NCBI GenBank assembly: GCA_009775225.1
Contig: VSPE01000045.1
Span: forward strand, 1 to 18,532
Length of the DNA: 18,532 nt
DNA from: Muribaculaceae bacterium
GTDB lineage: Bacteria > Bacteroidota > Bacteroidia > Bacteroidales > Muribaculaceae
Direction: 5' to 3'
The position numbers were made by a program, and so were the translations under genes. Under the pieces are notes generated by a model. It was not told where the DNA came from. It saw only the letters and a program-made list of their open reading frames with translations, and made no database searches. This document shows positions 1 through 7,519 of this stretch, piece by piece. How positions within the stretch are numbered: the stretch's first letter is position 1; the number at the start of each line of letters is the position of its first letter.

Positions 1-7
1 GCGAGTG

Positions 8-39
8 CAAAGTTACAACCCTTTTTGCCCGCCTCCAAA
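8..39 (-). promoter_or_regulatory. Bacteroidales housekeeping promoter facing left, off the window
   Basis: Read on the minus strand, TTTG (39-36) is followed after 20 bases by TAACTTTG (15-8). This fits the Bacteroidales primary-sigma consensus of TTTG at -33 and TAnnTTTG at -7 with a 19-21 base spacer. Transcription would start at about the left edge of the window, so the gene it serves is outside. The match is by eye. Confidence 0.65.
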
Positions 40-433
40 TATTTTTCTGATTTTAACATGAATTTAACATTTGGAGAGCTATTAGAAACAGTGCCGAAAC
101 ACGTAACTATCTGTAAGTGCGAACACTTGCATTCTCCTATAAATTTCAGAGCCTCGGGAAGTGATTATTTTCAAAAAAATGTAGATTTTTATATGGCAGA
201 TATAAGCGCTCATTATAATATCGCAAAAGAAGCAACTCGCGAGGGCTCCCAACTGCGCTGATATTATTAAAAAGCAAACTCATTCTTAAAAGCACATGAA
301 AATTATTACATATTTTTTGGACGACAAATATATTTTAACTACTTTTGTGCGGCCTTGGGATTATTTCCAATAGACTAATTACATTTATATATGTAACTTC
401 AAACACATTTTATAACTAACATCATTATCATCT
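40..433. other. AT-rich intergenic region, no convincing gene
   Basis: This stretch of nearly 400 bases lies between a leftward promoter at the window edge and the outer-membrane protein gene at 434. It is much richer in A and T than the flanking coding DNA. The one open frame of any length (25-261, +, 78 codons) begins inside the leftward promoter, has no family resemblance I recognise and shows no coding-like composition, so I do not call it. The right half carries a promoter (316-347) and the 5' leader of the downstream gene. A small AU-rich hairpin is possible in that leader, TTACAT 379-384 pairing with ATGTAA 391-396, too weak to assign a role. No tRNA-like structure was seen. Confidence 0.5.
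316..347 (+). promoter_or_regulatory. Housekeeping promoter of the outer-membrane protein gene
   Basis: TTTG at 316-319 and TACTTTTG at 340-347 are separated by 20 bases, matching the Bacteroidales -33/-7 consensus. The predicted start of transcription would be near 353-356, giving an A/T-rich 5' leader of about 80 bases before the ATG at 434. An A/T-rich leader without a Shine-Dalgarno sequence is usual in this group. Confidence 0.7.
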
Positions 434-1171
434 ATGAAAGGATTAAAACTTCTTGTTGCCGGCTGCATGTTCGCCATCGCCGGTACCGCAATGGCCGAAG
501 GTTATAACCGCGCAGGAGTGACCTACAACCTTGGTCACTACAACTTCAATAAAAACCTTAAAGAAGAAGCAGAGACGAGCAATTTCTGCACAAACGGTTT
601 CGGCCTCAACTACGTGCACGGCTTCGGTCTGTCGGAATCTCTCCCCATGTACCTTGAAGTAGGCGGTGAACTCAACTTCAACTTCTCGAACAAAAAGGTC
701 TACGAAGACAACGACGAAGCACTCGGCTACAAATACACTGAGAAAGTGAACAGCCTATTTCAAAATATAAACCTTAATGTTCCCATCAACTTCACATGGC
801 ACTTCCCCATCACCGATGACTTCACAGTGGCCCCATACACCGGCTTCAGCTTCAAGTTGCACCTGATGTCGCGCGGTAAAGATAAAACAGAATTCAAAGG
901 CCTGCCTTCTGATGTACTTGAGAACTGGGGCGTAGAAGAAGACAAATGGTACAGCGTATTCGGAAGTGAATACAAAGAAGAATGGGGCGGAACATGGAAC
1001 CGCTTCCAGATGGGATGGCAAATCGGCGCCAACGGTATCTACAAGAACAAATACACTGTAGGCCTTGAATACGGCTATGATATGATACCGGCATTCAGCG
1101 CCAAAGATGGTTATGACGACTACCGCGTGACCAACGGCACCTTCAAAATCACTCTGGGCTACATTTTCTAA
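434..1171 (+). CDS. Outer-membrane beta-barrel protein (porin-like family)
   Basis: This 245-residue protein has a clear Sec signal peptide: a basic start (MKGLK), a hydrophobic core and an AMA-type cleavage site near residues 19-21. The mature part is rich in Gly, Asn, Tyr and Phe with alternating hydrophobic residues, and ends in an aromatic-rich strand closing with Phe (GYIF), as outer-membrane beta-barrels do. About 220 mature residues would suit an 8-10 strand barrel of the small outer-membrane-protein superfamily. The exact ligand or role cannot be told from sequence. It is a single-gene transcription unit, with its own promoter at 316-347 and a hairpin terminator just after the stop. 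Location in the outer membrane is confident, function is not. Confidence 0.8.
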   Translation: MKGLKLLVAGCMFAIAGTAMAEGYNRAGVTYNLGHYNFNKNLKEEAETSNFCTNGFGLNYVHGFGLSESLPMYLEVGGELNFNFSNKKVYEDNDEALGYKYTEKVNSLFQNINLNVPINFTWHFPITDDFTVAPYTGFSFKLHLMSRGKDKTEFKGLPSDVLENWGVEEDKWYSVFGSEYKEEWGGTWNRFQMGWQIGANGIYKNKYTVGLEYGYDMIPAFSAKDGYDDYRVTNGTFKITLGYIF

Positions 1172-1193
1172 AGCATATACCGCATACAAAACG

Positions 1194-1223
1194 GAAGCCC
1201 GGGCTCGATTGAGTCCGGGCTTC
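1194..1223. terminator. Bidirectional terminator hairpin
   Basis: A 13-bp stem (1194-1206 with 1211-1223; one G-T wobble) encloses the four-base loop GATT. The stem contains the GC-rich core AAGCCCGG/CCGGGCTT. It sits 22 bases after the stop of the rightward barrel gene and 24 bases beyond the stop of the leftward lipoprotein gene. T-rich sequence follows on both strands (TTGTATT on plus, CGTTTTG on minus), so it probably ends transcription from both sides. Confidence 0.85.
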
Positions 1224-1247
1224 TTGTATTATTGAGCGGCTACCGCG

Positions 1248-2105
1248 TCAATCAATCTTAATAACAAGATAGTTGCTAAGGCTCCAGAATGCGGCGGGAT
1301 TGGTGATGCGCAGCACCTTGTGGCCGTTGCCCTGCGAGATTACGTAGGAACCTTCGGGCTGGTTTGTGAGAATTTCGGCCTTGTCGGAATTGAGGTCGAT
1401 AGTTGTAAGAGTGCGCTTGTCGCCGACGGTGAAGAAGTTTCGGTCGAAGTCGCCCTTCATAAGTTTGGTCTTGCGGAGGAACCCGGTCTCGATAATACGA
1501 TTTTCCTTAAGTTCGTTTTTAGTTCCTATCGCATAGTAGCAAAGGTTGAGTTCATTTGCAAGCTCGGCATTCATCTGCTCGGTAGAGTCGCGCTGAGCTG
1601 TTACAGCCGTTACGGTCGTGGCGAGCGAGTCGACCTGTGTGCCAAGTTCACCAATCTGGACTTTGGCGTCATCGAGGTTTGCGCGAAGGCTGTTGATTTC
1701 GGCAGTCTGCGAATCAAGTTGTGTACGAAGCTGGGCGATAGTGTTTTTTAGAGTAGAGTTCGAAGTATTGGATGCCGAGAGTTTCTTTTCGAGTTCGGCG
1801 AGTTTCTCGCGGCGCTCTTCAAGAGTTTTCTGTATTGCGGAGATGTCGGCTTTGATTTGGTCTTTCTGCGAGGGTGTTTCGGTGCCGGCATTTACGGTAA
1901 GGATGTTCTCAAGCTGTTTGATTTGCTCCATGTCCTGCGATATTTCGCCTACAAGATTGAGCAACTGGTCGCGGTCGGCAACTGCGGCCACAAGTTCTGC
2001 TTTAGAAGCGTTTGCCTGTTGCTGGGCTTCTTCTACCTCCTTTTTGTTAGTACAAGCCGTGAAGATAATGGCTGAGGAAATGGCTAATGCGACGATTTTT
2101 TTCAT
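1248..2105 (-). CDS. Coiled-coil lipoprotein of a Bacteroidales family
   Basis: I use the ATG at 2105, giving 285 residues, because it begins a proper lipoprotein signal (MKK, hydrophobic core, lipobox FTAC with Cys18); the in-frame ATG nine codons upstream would put extra residues before the signal. Residues about 24-180 form a long Glu/Gln/Ala/Leu heptad-like coiled coil. The C-terminal ~90 residues start CYYAIGTKNELKE and end FWSLSNYLVIKI. From memory this C-terminal domain recurs in many Bacteroidetes lipoproteins, some named Cbp1-family collagen-binding adhesins; I hold that name only loosely and infer no adhesion function. The protein should be anchored by lipid in the envelope. It is last in the leftward block, 50 bases after rsmI, and may be co-transcribed or have a weak promoter in that gap. 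Confidence 0.75.
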   Translation of the reverse strand: MKKIVALAISSAIIFTACTNKKEVEEAQQQANASKAELVAAVADRDQLLNLVGEISQDMEQIKQLENILTVNAGTETPSQKDQIKADISAIQKTLEERREKLAELEKKLSASNTSNSTLKNTIAQLRTQLDSQTAEINSLRANLDDAKVQIGELGTQVDSLATTVTAVTAQRDSTEQMNAELANELNLCYYAIGTKNELKENRIIETGFLRKTKLMKGDFDRNFFTVGDKRTLTTIDLNSDKAEILTNQPEGSYVISQGNGHKVLRITNPAAFWSLSNYLVIKID

Positions 2106-2155
2106 AAACAATAGTTGAAAATAGTTTGACAAAAAAGAAGACGACAGGCAGGGCT

Positions 2156-2893
2156 TTATATCTCCTCGTCTGCGTCGTCCTTATATTTATTGCGATGACG
2201 GCGCGATTCAGAACCAGGCCGTTGCTTACCGGCTACAATAATAACAATCTCGCCTCGCGCCTGGTTCGCCGTAAAGTACTCCGATAGTTCGTCAAGGGTG
2301 CCGCGATGGGTGGTTTCGTGAAGTTTTGATATTTCGCGCGAAACGGATGCGGGCCTGTCGGCACCACATGCTTCGGCCAGATGCTGCAATGTACGCAATA
2401 CACGCAGAGGAGACTCATATATTATAAAAGAGACAGGAAGTTCGGCAAGAAATTCAAGGCGCGAAGCCCTGCCCTTTTTAGGCGGCAAGAAGCCTTCGAA
2501 GAAGAATTTATCGCACGGCAGCCCCGAATTGACCAGTGCCGGCACGAAAGCCGTAGGCCCCGGCAACGTTTCGACAGGCAGACCACGTCGACGACACTCC
2601 CGAGAAAGCAAAAAACCGGGGTCTGAAATACCGGGGGTACCGGCATCGGATACCAAGGCTATACTCTCCCCCGCCTCAATTCTATCCAGTATAGGGTCGA
2701 GGGGCTGATGCTCGTTATACTTATGGTGGCTTGCCATAGGAGTGGCAATGCCGAAGTGCTTCATGAGCACAGCAGATGTGCGTGTATCCTCGGCAAGAAT
2801 CAGCGAAGCCTCACGAAGCACTTCCACGGCTCTTGGAGTCATATCGCCGAGGTTTCCCACAGGCGTAGGCACTATGAACAACTTTCCGGGCAT
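2156..2893 (-). CDS. rsmI: 16S rRNA (cytidine-1402-2'-O)-methyltransferase RsmI
   Basis: RsmI transfers a methyl group from S-adenosylmethionine to the 2'-OH of C1402 in the decoding centre of 16S rRNA. The 245-residue protein shows the family signature: N-terminal LFIVPTPVGNLGDMTPRA (5-22), LAEDTRTS (33-40), and the SALVSDAGTPGISDPG-type SAM-binding loop (about 79-93), followed by LPGPTAFVPALVNSGLP. This is the tetrapyrrole-methylase fold. The length is shorter than the ~286-residue E. coli enzyme and lacks a long C-terminal extension; short versions are normal in Bacteroidetes. A basic then acidic tail (KYKDDADEEI) closes the protein. It begins three bases after the stop of the acidic protein upstream, so the two are surely co-transcribed. 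Confidence 0.95.
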   Translation of the reverse strand: MPGKLFIVPTPVGNLGDMTPRAVEVLREASLILAEDTRTSAVLMKHFGIATPMASHHKYNEHQPLDPILDRIEAGESIALVSDAGTPGISDPGFLLSRECRRRGLPVETLPGPTAFVPALVNSGLPCDKFFFEGFLPPKKGRASRLEFLAELPVSFIIYESPLRVLRTLQHLAEACGADRPASVSREISKLHETTHRGTLDELSEYFTANQARGEIVIIVAGKQRPGSESRRHRNKYKDDADEEI

Positions 2894-2896
2894 ACG

Positions 2897-3439
2897 TCAG
2901 AAATTTGAAGCGATGATATCAAGAAAATCGGCAACGTCGGGGTTCGACGAGTCGAGCATCAGGTCGCTGACAATATAGTCTTCGGCTTCCTTAAACGAGT
3001 CCATGTCGTCCAGCACAGCAAGCGTATCGGCAAAATCAGACTCGTTGCCTCCGAAAACCTCGCGAATAAAGCGATATTTATCGTTGAGTGTAAACGAAGC
3101 TGCGAGACAACGCGGTGTGTGGCGCATTTCGTCGGCACCGCGCTCAATTGCCGCAACTGCGGCAGAGCCTTCGCCGACAAGCTCTGTCTCCTGCGCCTCC
3201 TGCTCCTTCACTTCCACATACTCGGCTTCCTTATAAAGCTCTTCGGAGGCGGGAGCAAACTCTTCGAACGCCTCGGTCACATCGTCATCATTGTCAAGAA
3301 ACTCTGTGATTAGAGCGGAATAGCGCCGGAATTTATCGGCTAAGAGTGATTTGGCTTCAACAGAATTGCGTTCGTTAAGCACTTTGAGCAAGCCTTCAAG
3401 CTCGACATTAAGATTTATCAGCTGTTTTAAATCGGTCAT
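2897..3439 (-). CDS. Conserved-looking acidic protein of unknown function
   Basis: I do not recognise this 180-residue protein. It is strongly acidic, with Glu/Asp runs around 45-90, no signal peptide and no membrane segment, so it should be cytoplasmic and mostly helical. The N-terminal third has a heptad-like Leu/Val pattern; the C-terminal third has several acidic-hydrophobic helices (LAVLDDMDSFKEAEDYI) ending NPDVADFLDIIASNF. Its ATG overlaps the TGA of the PBP4 gene (ATGA at 3439-3436) and its stop is three bases before rsmI, so it is translationally coupled at least to dacB. The tight packing and clean codon use make it a real gene. A TPR-like or adaptor role is possible but not shown. 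Confidence 0.75.
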   Translation of the reverse strand: MTDLKQLINLNVELEGLLKVLNERNSVEAKSLLADKFRRYSALITEFLDNDDDVTEAFEEFAPASEELYKEAEYVEVKEQEAQETELVGEGSAAVAAIERGADEMRHTPRCLAASFTLNDKYRFIREVFGGNESDFADTLAVLDDMDSFKEAEDYIVSDLMLDSSNPDVADFLDIIASNF

Positions 3440-4788
3440 TTCGTATCAAATATATCGGTAAGGAGTTGTTCCGAAGCCTCTCTCACCTGACGGCGAGGGC
3501 AAAAGAAACCGTTTACCATTATTACAATCACGTGAGTTGGGTTGCCCTCGGAATCCACTCGATATCCTGCGTAACACTGCACACTGCTCACGCTGCCTGT
3601 CTTGAGGGCTATCGATTCCGCGATATCGGATTTGGCAAGAAAGCCCCGTAGAGTTCCTTCCTTGCCGGCACGCGGGAAGAAAGAGGCATAGTCGACAGCC
3701 ATAGGAGATTTAGCCATCCATTCCAGAACATCGGCAATAAAGCGTGGCGACAGACGATTGGCACGCGTGAGGCCGCTACCGTCATAGATATTGGTGTAGC
3801 GTGTATTGATGCCTCGCGTGGCCCAAATCTCTTTCATGCGTTTTATTGCCTTATCACGCGAATCGGCAGGAGCAAGAGTGCGCAGCACACCTTCGGCAAA
3901 GAGGTTGTCGGAGCGTACCATGAGGCTGCGGAGTATATCGCCATAGGCAGCCGAGCGATGAGTATAAATGAGCGACTCCTCTAAGCCGGCGTTCGCGGGC
4001 TTTGTCCCGACAGAAATACCGGCAGCCTTGAGTATCTTTGTCAATTCGCATACAAATACTGCCGCAGGGTCGGGAACCGATGTCGACAATGTCCATTTTA
4101 CATTTTTTGTATCGCGAGTATAGGCTATCAGACGGTCGGAATAGATACCGCGCACAATATCATTTCCAGTCGTCACCTGCCGAAGAGTCACTTTCAAGCC
4201 GGGAACTTCCGGCACGGTGCGCCCCGTAACGGGATATACTTTCGTACAATTGTCGCGCCAATTGAAACCGTATAGACCAGCACCGTAAGGCCATGCCACA
4301 TCTTCTATCTCCCACTTGGTGTTGGGGCCGGAGTCCTTAAGCGACTGTCTTACGATGATTGAACCTGTTAATTTAGTTATTTTCCTGCGCTTCAACGCTG
4401 CTGCTATAGAGTCGCAAAAACCGAGCCTCGACTTGAAGTTCTCGGTTTCAAGCGTAGGGTCGCCCGCCCCTGCAACAACAATATCTCCGACAAATGTACC
4501 GTCGGCACGCTTTGTTCCGCGCAGCATGACTTTTGTAGTAAATACTGCATCCATGCCCGAAACAGACAGCACCGACGCAGAAGTAACAGCCTTCAGCACC
4601 GACGCAGGCGTGAGAGCCTGCTGCGAGTTGACCTCATAGAGCACCCGGCCTGTTTCAATATCCTTAATATATATGCCCACCGAAGTTGCCTCCTCTCCGT
4701 CGATGCCAAGCACCGTTCCGCCCGCGAAAACGCGCGGAGCAGCGGCAAGGATTAAGATGGTCAAAATGAGCAGCGCTTTAAATTTCAT
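3436..4788 (-). CDS. dacB: D-alanyl-D-alanine carboxypeptidase/endopeptidase, PBP4 type
   Basis: This periplasmic penicillin-binding protein (peptidase family S13) removes the terminal D-Ala from peptidoglycan stem peptides and can cut D-Ala-meso-DAP cross-links. All three active-site motifs are present: SVLK (Ser63, Lys66), SDN (293-295) and KTG (396-398), in the order and spacing of the family, with the large insertion between the first two motifs. I choose the ATG at 4788 (450 residues) because it starts a proper signal peptide (MKFKALLILTILILAAAPRVFA, in two parts a basic start and a hydrophobic core with AxA-like end); the longer frame from 4875 adds 29 residues of unsuitable character. 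No class A/B transpeptidase domain is present. It heads the leftward block, its stop overlapping the next start, and is divergent from ilvE. Confidence 0.93.
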   Translation of the reverse strand: MKFKALLILTILILAAAPRVFAGGTVLGIDGEEATSVGIYIKDIETGRVLYEVNSQQALTPASVLKAVTSASVLSVSGMDAVFTTKVMLRGTKRADGTFVGDIVVAGAGDPTLETENFKSRLGFCDSIAAALKRRKITKLTGSIIVRQSLKDSGPNTKWEIEDVAWPYGAGLYGFNWRDNCTKVYPVTGRTVPEVPGLKVTLRQVTTGNDIVRGIYSDRLIAYTRDTKNVKWTLSTSVPDPAAVFVCELTKILKAAGISVGTKPANAGLEESLIYTHRSAAYGDILRSLMVRSDNLFAEGVLRTLAPADSRDKAIKRMKEIWATRGINTRYTNIYDGSGLTRANRLSPRFIADVLEWMAKSPMAVDYASFFPRAGKEGTLRGFLAKSDIAESIALKTGSVSSVQCYAGYRVDSEGNPTHVIVIMVNGFFCPRRQVREASEQLLTDIFDTK

Positions 4789-4905
4789 AGTCGATACGTG
4801 AAAAAAGTTGAGGGCGAAATTACGAAAAAGAAACGACAAAGAAAGCATATCAGTTGGATTTTCGGCACCCGACAATCAAAAAAAGCACTTTAAACAAAAT
4901 AGGTG

Positions 4906-4935
4906 TTGCGGGTTTAATAATAATGATTACTTTTG
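4906..4935 (+). promoter_or_regulatory. Housekeeping promoter of the ilvE operon
   Basis: TTG at 4906-4908 and TACTTTTG at 4928-4935 are exactly 19 bases apart, a near-perfect Bacteroidales -33/-7 pair. The start of transcription would fall close to 4941, leaving a leader of about 20 bases before the ATG at 4962. It lies in the 173-base divergent region shared with dacB, for which I found only a weak leftward candidate (TAATTTCG, minus strand, 4822-4815). Confidence 0.78.
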
Positions 4936-4961
4936 CAATTGAAAAACCAAACCTAATGTAA

Positions 4962-5984
4962 ATGGACACAGACATTGATTGGGGCAAGCTGCCCTTCGGT
5001 TACTATCCTACCGACTACAACGTACGCTGTACTTTCCGCGATGGCAAGTGGGGAGCGGTCGAAGTATCACAATCGGAGACAGTCAATCTGCACATCGCCG
5101 CGACCTGCCTTCACTACAGTCAGGAGATTTTCGAAGGACTGAAAGCCTTCCGAGGCAAAGACGGCAAAGTTCGCATCTTCCGCCTGCGCGATAACGCCAA
5201 GCGTATCCAGGACTCAGCCCGTGGTATCCTCATGGAACCCGTTCCCACCGAGCTTTTCGAGGAGATGTGTATCAAGGCAGTGAAGCTCAACGAACGCTTC
5301 ATACCGCCCTACGGCAGCGGCGCCTCTCTATATATCCGCCCGTTTGAAATAGGTCTTACCCCACGCGTTGGCGTAAAAGAGGCCGACGAGTACATGTTCA
5401 TTGTACTGGTGACTCCGGTAGGCCCCTACTTCAAGAGCGGCTTCAGCAACACCAACATCTGTATCATGCGCGAATACGACCGCGTGGCTCCTCAGGGCAC
5501 AGGCCGCTGGAAAGTAGGCGGCAACTATGCGGCTTCGCTCGCGGCAGGACACCGAGCACACGAAATGGGCTACTCTGCCGTACTTTTCCTCGACCCCAAA
5601 GAGAAAAAGTACCTTGACGAATGTGGCCCGGCAAACTTCTATGCAATCAAAGACGGCAAATACATCACACCGATGAGCGACTCTATCCTGCCCTCTATCA
5701 CCAACGACAGCCTTATGGTTCTCGCCCGAGAAATGGGCATGGAGGTAGAACGCCGCCACATCACCGTAGACGAGCTTGAAGAAGTAAGCGAAGCAGCAGC
5801 CTGCGGCACCGCAGCAGTATGCTCTCCTATCGGAGAAATCGACGACATAGACACCGGCAAAAAGTACGTGATATCGAAAGACGGCAAACCCGGCCCCATT
5901 ACCACCGAGTTTGTGCGCCGCCTCGAGGCAATCCGCCACGGCGAAGAGCCCGATACACACGGCTGGATTACCATAGTTGAATGA
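4962..5984 (+). CDS. ilvE: Branched-chain amino acid aminotransferase (type II)
   Basis: IlvE is a PLP-dependent fold-type IV aminotransferase that interconverts Leu, Ile and Val with their 2-oxo acids, using 2-oxoglutarate/glutamate; it is the last step of branched-chain amino acid synthesis. The 340-residue length and the block HYSQEIFEGLKAFRGKDG (51-68) fit the longer type II group rather than the ~309-residue E. coli type. The Schiff-base lysine is Lys184 in GRWKVGGNYA. Other family marks are LFLDP, DECGPANFYAI, and SILPSITNDSLM. The C-terminal region has AACGTAAVCSPIGEI, also typical. It is first in a three-gene operon: its TGA overlaps the ATG of the HD-domain gene (ATGA, 5981-5984). 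No leader peptide or attenuator is visible in the short leader. Confidence 0.95.
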   Translation: MDTDIDWGKLPFGYYPTDYNVRCTFRDGKWGAVEVSQSETVNLHIAATCLHYSQEIFEGLKAFRGKDGKVRIFRLRDNAKRIQDSARGILMEPVPTELFEEMCIKAVKLNERFIPPYGSGASLYIRPFEIGLTPRVGVKEADEYMFIVLVTPVGPYFKSGFSNTNICIMREYDRVAPQGTGRWKVGGNYAASLAAGHRAHEMGYSAVLFLDPKEKKYLDECGPANFYAIKDGKYITPMSDSILPSITNDSLMVLAREMGMEVERRHITVDELEEVSEAAACGTAAVCSPIGEIDDIDTGKKYVISKDGKPGPITTEFVRRLEAIRHGEEPDTHGWITIVE

Positions 5985-6538
5985 GCTGCTCCTTCGACTA
6001 CAATAGAATAATCGACAAATACTATCCCGCCGGCCGCAAGGTCGGCGGGATACTTCGCATACACAGTCGTGCCGTGGCCGACGAGGCGCTTGCCATAGCA
6101 GCGCGCCTGAAGCTCAATTTTGACAGCTCCGACATAGAGGCAGCCGCCATGCTTCACGACATTGGCATCGTGCGCACAAATGCTCCAGGCATAGGCTGCT
6201 ACGGTTCAGCGCCGTATCTCTGCCACGGGCCTATCGGCGCCGATTTACTTCGCGCCGAAGGTGCGCCGGAAGCATACGCTCTTGTGGCCGAGCGCCACAC
6301 CGGCGCCGGCCTCACTCCCCACGACATAGACTCCCTGCAGCTCCCAATGCCCGCAGGACGGGTATATATGCCTCAATCGTTGCTTGAGAAGCTTATCTGC
6401 TACGCCGACTGCTATTACAGCAAAAGCGGCGATATGCGACGCAAGGAACAGGCAAGAGTTGAAGCGTCTATGGCAAAGTTCGGCCCGGATATTCTTGCAC
6501 GATTTCTGGAACTACACCGTTTTTTCAACCGCTCCTAA
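5981..6538 (+). CDS. HD-domain metal-dependent phosphohydrolase, function unknown
   Basis: This 185-residue cytoplasmic protein carries a complete HD signature: His28 (RIHSRAVAD), the His59-Asp60 doublet (AMLHDIGI), His82 (CHGPIGADLL), His106 (AERHTGAGL) and Asp143 (CYADCYYS). Five to six metal ligands in this order suggest an active enzyme acting on a phosphate ester or nucleotide. The arrangement, with HGxxGAxxLR, ERHxGAGL and LEKLxCYAD, resembles the small stand-alone HD family known as TIGR00295, from memory; its substrate is not established. Its start overlaps the ilvE stop and the glycosyltransferase begins 9 bases after it. The context gives no firm substrate: coupling to ilvE may simply be shared expression. 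Confidence 0.85.
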   Translation: MSCSFDYNRIIDKYYPAGRKVGGILRIHSRAVADEALAIAARLKLNFDSSDIEAAAMLHDIGIVRTNAPGIGCYGSAPYLCHGPIGADLLRAEGAPEAYALVAERHTGAGLTPHDIDSLQLPMPAGRVYMPQSLLEKLICYADCYYSKSGDMRRKEQARVEASMAKFGPDILARFLELHRFFNRS

Positions 6539-6547
6539 CACACTGTC

Positions 6548-7519
6548 ATGACAAAGCAAGCTCAACTCCCACCTCCCACACTCGCCATAGTGATACCATG
6601 CTACAACGAAGAGGAAGCGCTTCCGCACTCCATTCCGGCACTGAAATCGCTGCTTGACGAGCTGACTACCAAGGGCGAGATAAAAGCCGACAGCTACATA
6701 ATGTGCAGCAACGACGGCAGCAACGACGGCACATGGCAGCTTATAGAGGAGATGCACCTCGAGGACAAGCGTGTGAGAGGCATATCTCTGGCACACAACA
6801 GAGGTCACCAATATGCGCTTCTTGCCGGTCTTATGTCAGTAATAGACAGGTGCGATGCCTGTGTGTCGATTGACGCCGACCTTCAGGACGACCCTCGCGC
6901 TATCGTTGAAATGGTAAGAGACTATCGCCTAGGCAAAGAAATCGTTTATGGCGTGAGAGCGTCGCGCAAGACCGACACGTTCTTCAAGCGCAGCACTGCC
7001 CGCGGGTTCTACTCATTCCAGAAAGCAATGGGACTCGAAACGGTATACGACCATGCCGACTATCGCCTGATGAGCAACCGCGCCCTTCAGCTCCTGTCGG
7101 AATACGGCGAAGCCAATATGTTTCTCCGAGGCATAATACCACAAATCGGGCTTGATACGGCAGTGGTAAGTTACGACCGCAACCACCGCGTGGCCGGAGA
7201 ATCGAAATATCCTCTGTCGAAAATGCTCGCACTGTCGATAGACGGTATCACGTCTTTCTCAGCCAAGCCCATGCAATGGATTTTTATGGTGGGCCTGATA
7301 TCATTTGTGCTCACGCTTGCCGTTACGATATACGTGCTAATATCATATTTCTACTCCACACACATAAATCCCGGCTGGGCGTCTATAATGCTGTCGATAT
7401 GGGGGCTCGGAAGTATGATACTTATGTCGATAGGTATCGTGGGCGAATATATCGGCAAGATATTCGTAGAGGTGAAGGGGCGTCCGCGCTATGCGATTAA
7501 AGACCGCCTGTGGGATTGA
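6548..7519 (+). CDS. Family 2 glycosyltransferase, polyprenyl-phosphate sugar synthase type
   Basis: This 323-residue enzyme belongs to the GT2 branch that moves a sugar from a nucleotide donor to a polyprenyl phosphate (relatives: GtrB, ArnC, DPM1). The GT-A domain spans about 10-235: IVIPCYNEEEALP (14-26), SNDGSNDGT (54-62), the metal-binding DADLQDDP (109-116), and RVAGESKYPLSKM (214-226), which is the usual acceptor-side block. Two membrane helices follow (about 243-268 and 277-303), then the amphipathic GEYIGKIFVEVKGRPRY tail common to GtrB/DPM1-like enzymes. The product would be an undecaprenyl-phosphate sugar used to decorate lipid A, O-antigen or another glycan; the sugar cannot be told. 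It is third in the ilvE operon, and its last 31 bases overlap the polymerase gene on the other strand. Confidence 0.9.
   Translation: MTKQAQLPPPTLAIVIPCYNEEEALPHSIPALKSLLDELTTKGEIKADSYIMCSNDGSNDGTWQLIEEMHLEDKRVRGISLAHNRGHQYALLAGLMSVIDRCDACVSIDADLQDDPRAIVEMVRDYRLGKEIVYGVRASRKTDTFFKRSTARGFYSFQKAMGLETVYDHADYRLMSNRALQLLSEYGEANMFLRGIIPQIGLDTAVVSYDRNHRVAGESKYPLSKMLALSIDGITSFSAKPMQWIFMVGLISFVLTLAVTIYVLISYFYSTHINPGWASIMLSIWGLGSMILMSIGIVGEYIGKIFVEVKGRPRYAIKDRLWD

Noticed and set aside
25..261. Rightward open frame of 78 codons
   Set aside because: It starts within the leftward consensus promoter (8-39), lies in AT-rich non-coding sequence, has no recognisable family and no plausible start context.
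379..396. Small hairpin in the leader of the outer-membrane protein gene, considered as a riboswitch or RNA thermometer
   Set aside because: Six AU-rich base pairs and a six-base loop only, not enough to propose a regulatory RNA.
5328..5960. 210-codon open frame on the minus strand
   Set aside because: Antisense to ilvE; Ala/Val/Phe-rich translation of complementary codons with no start context.
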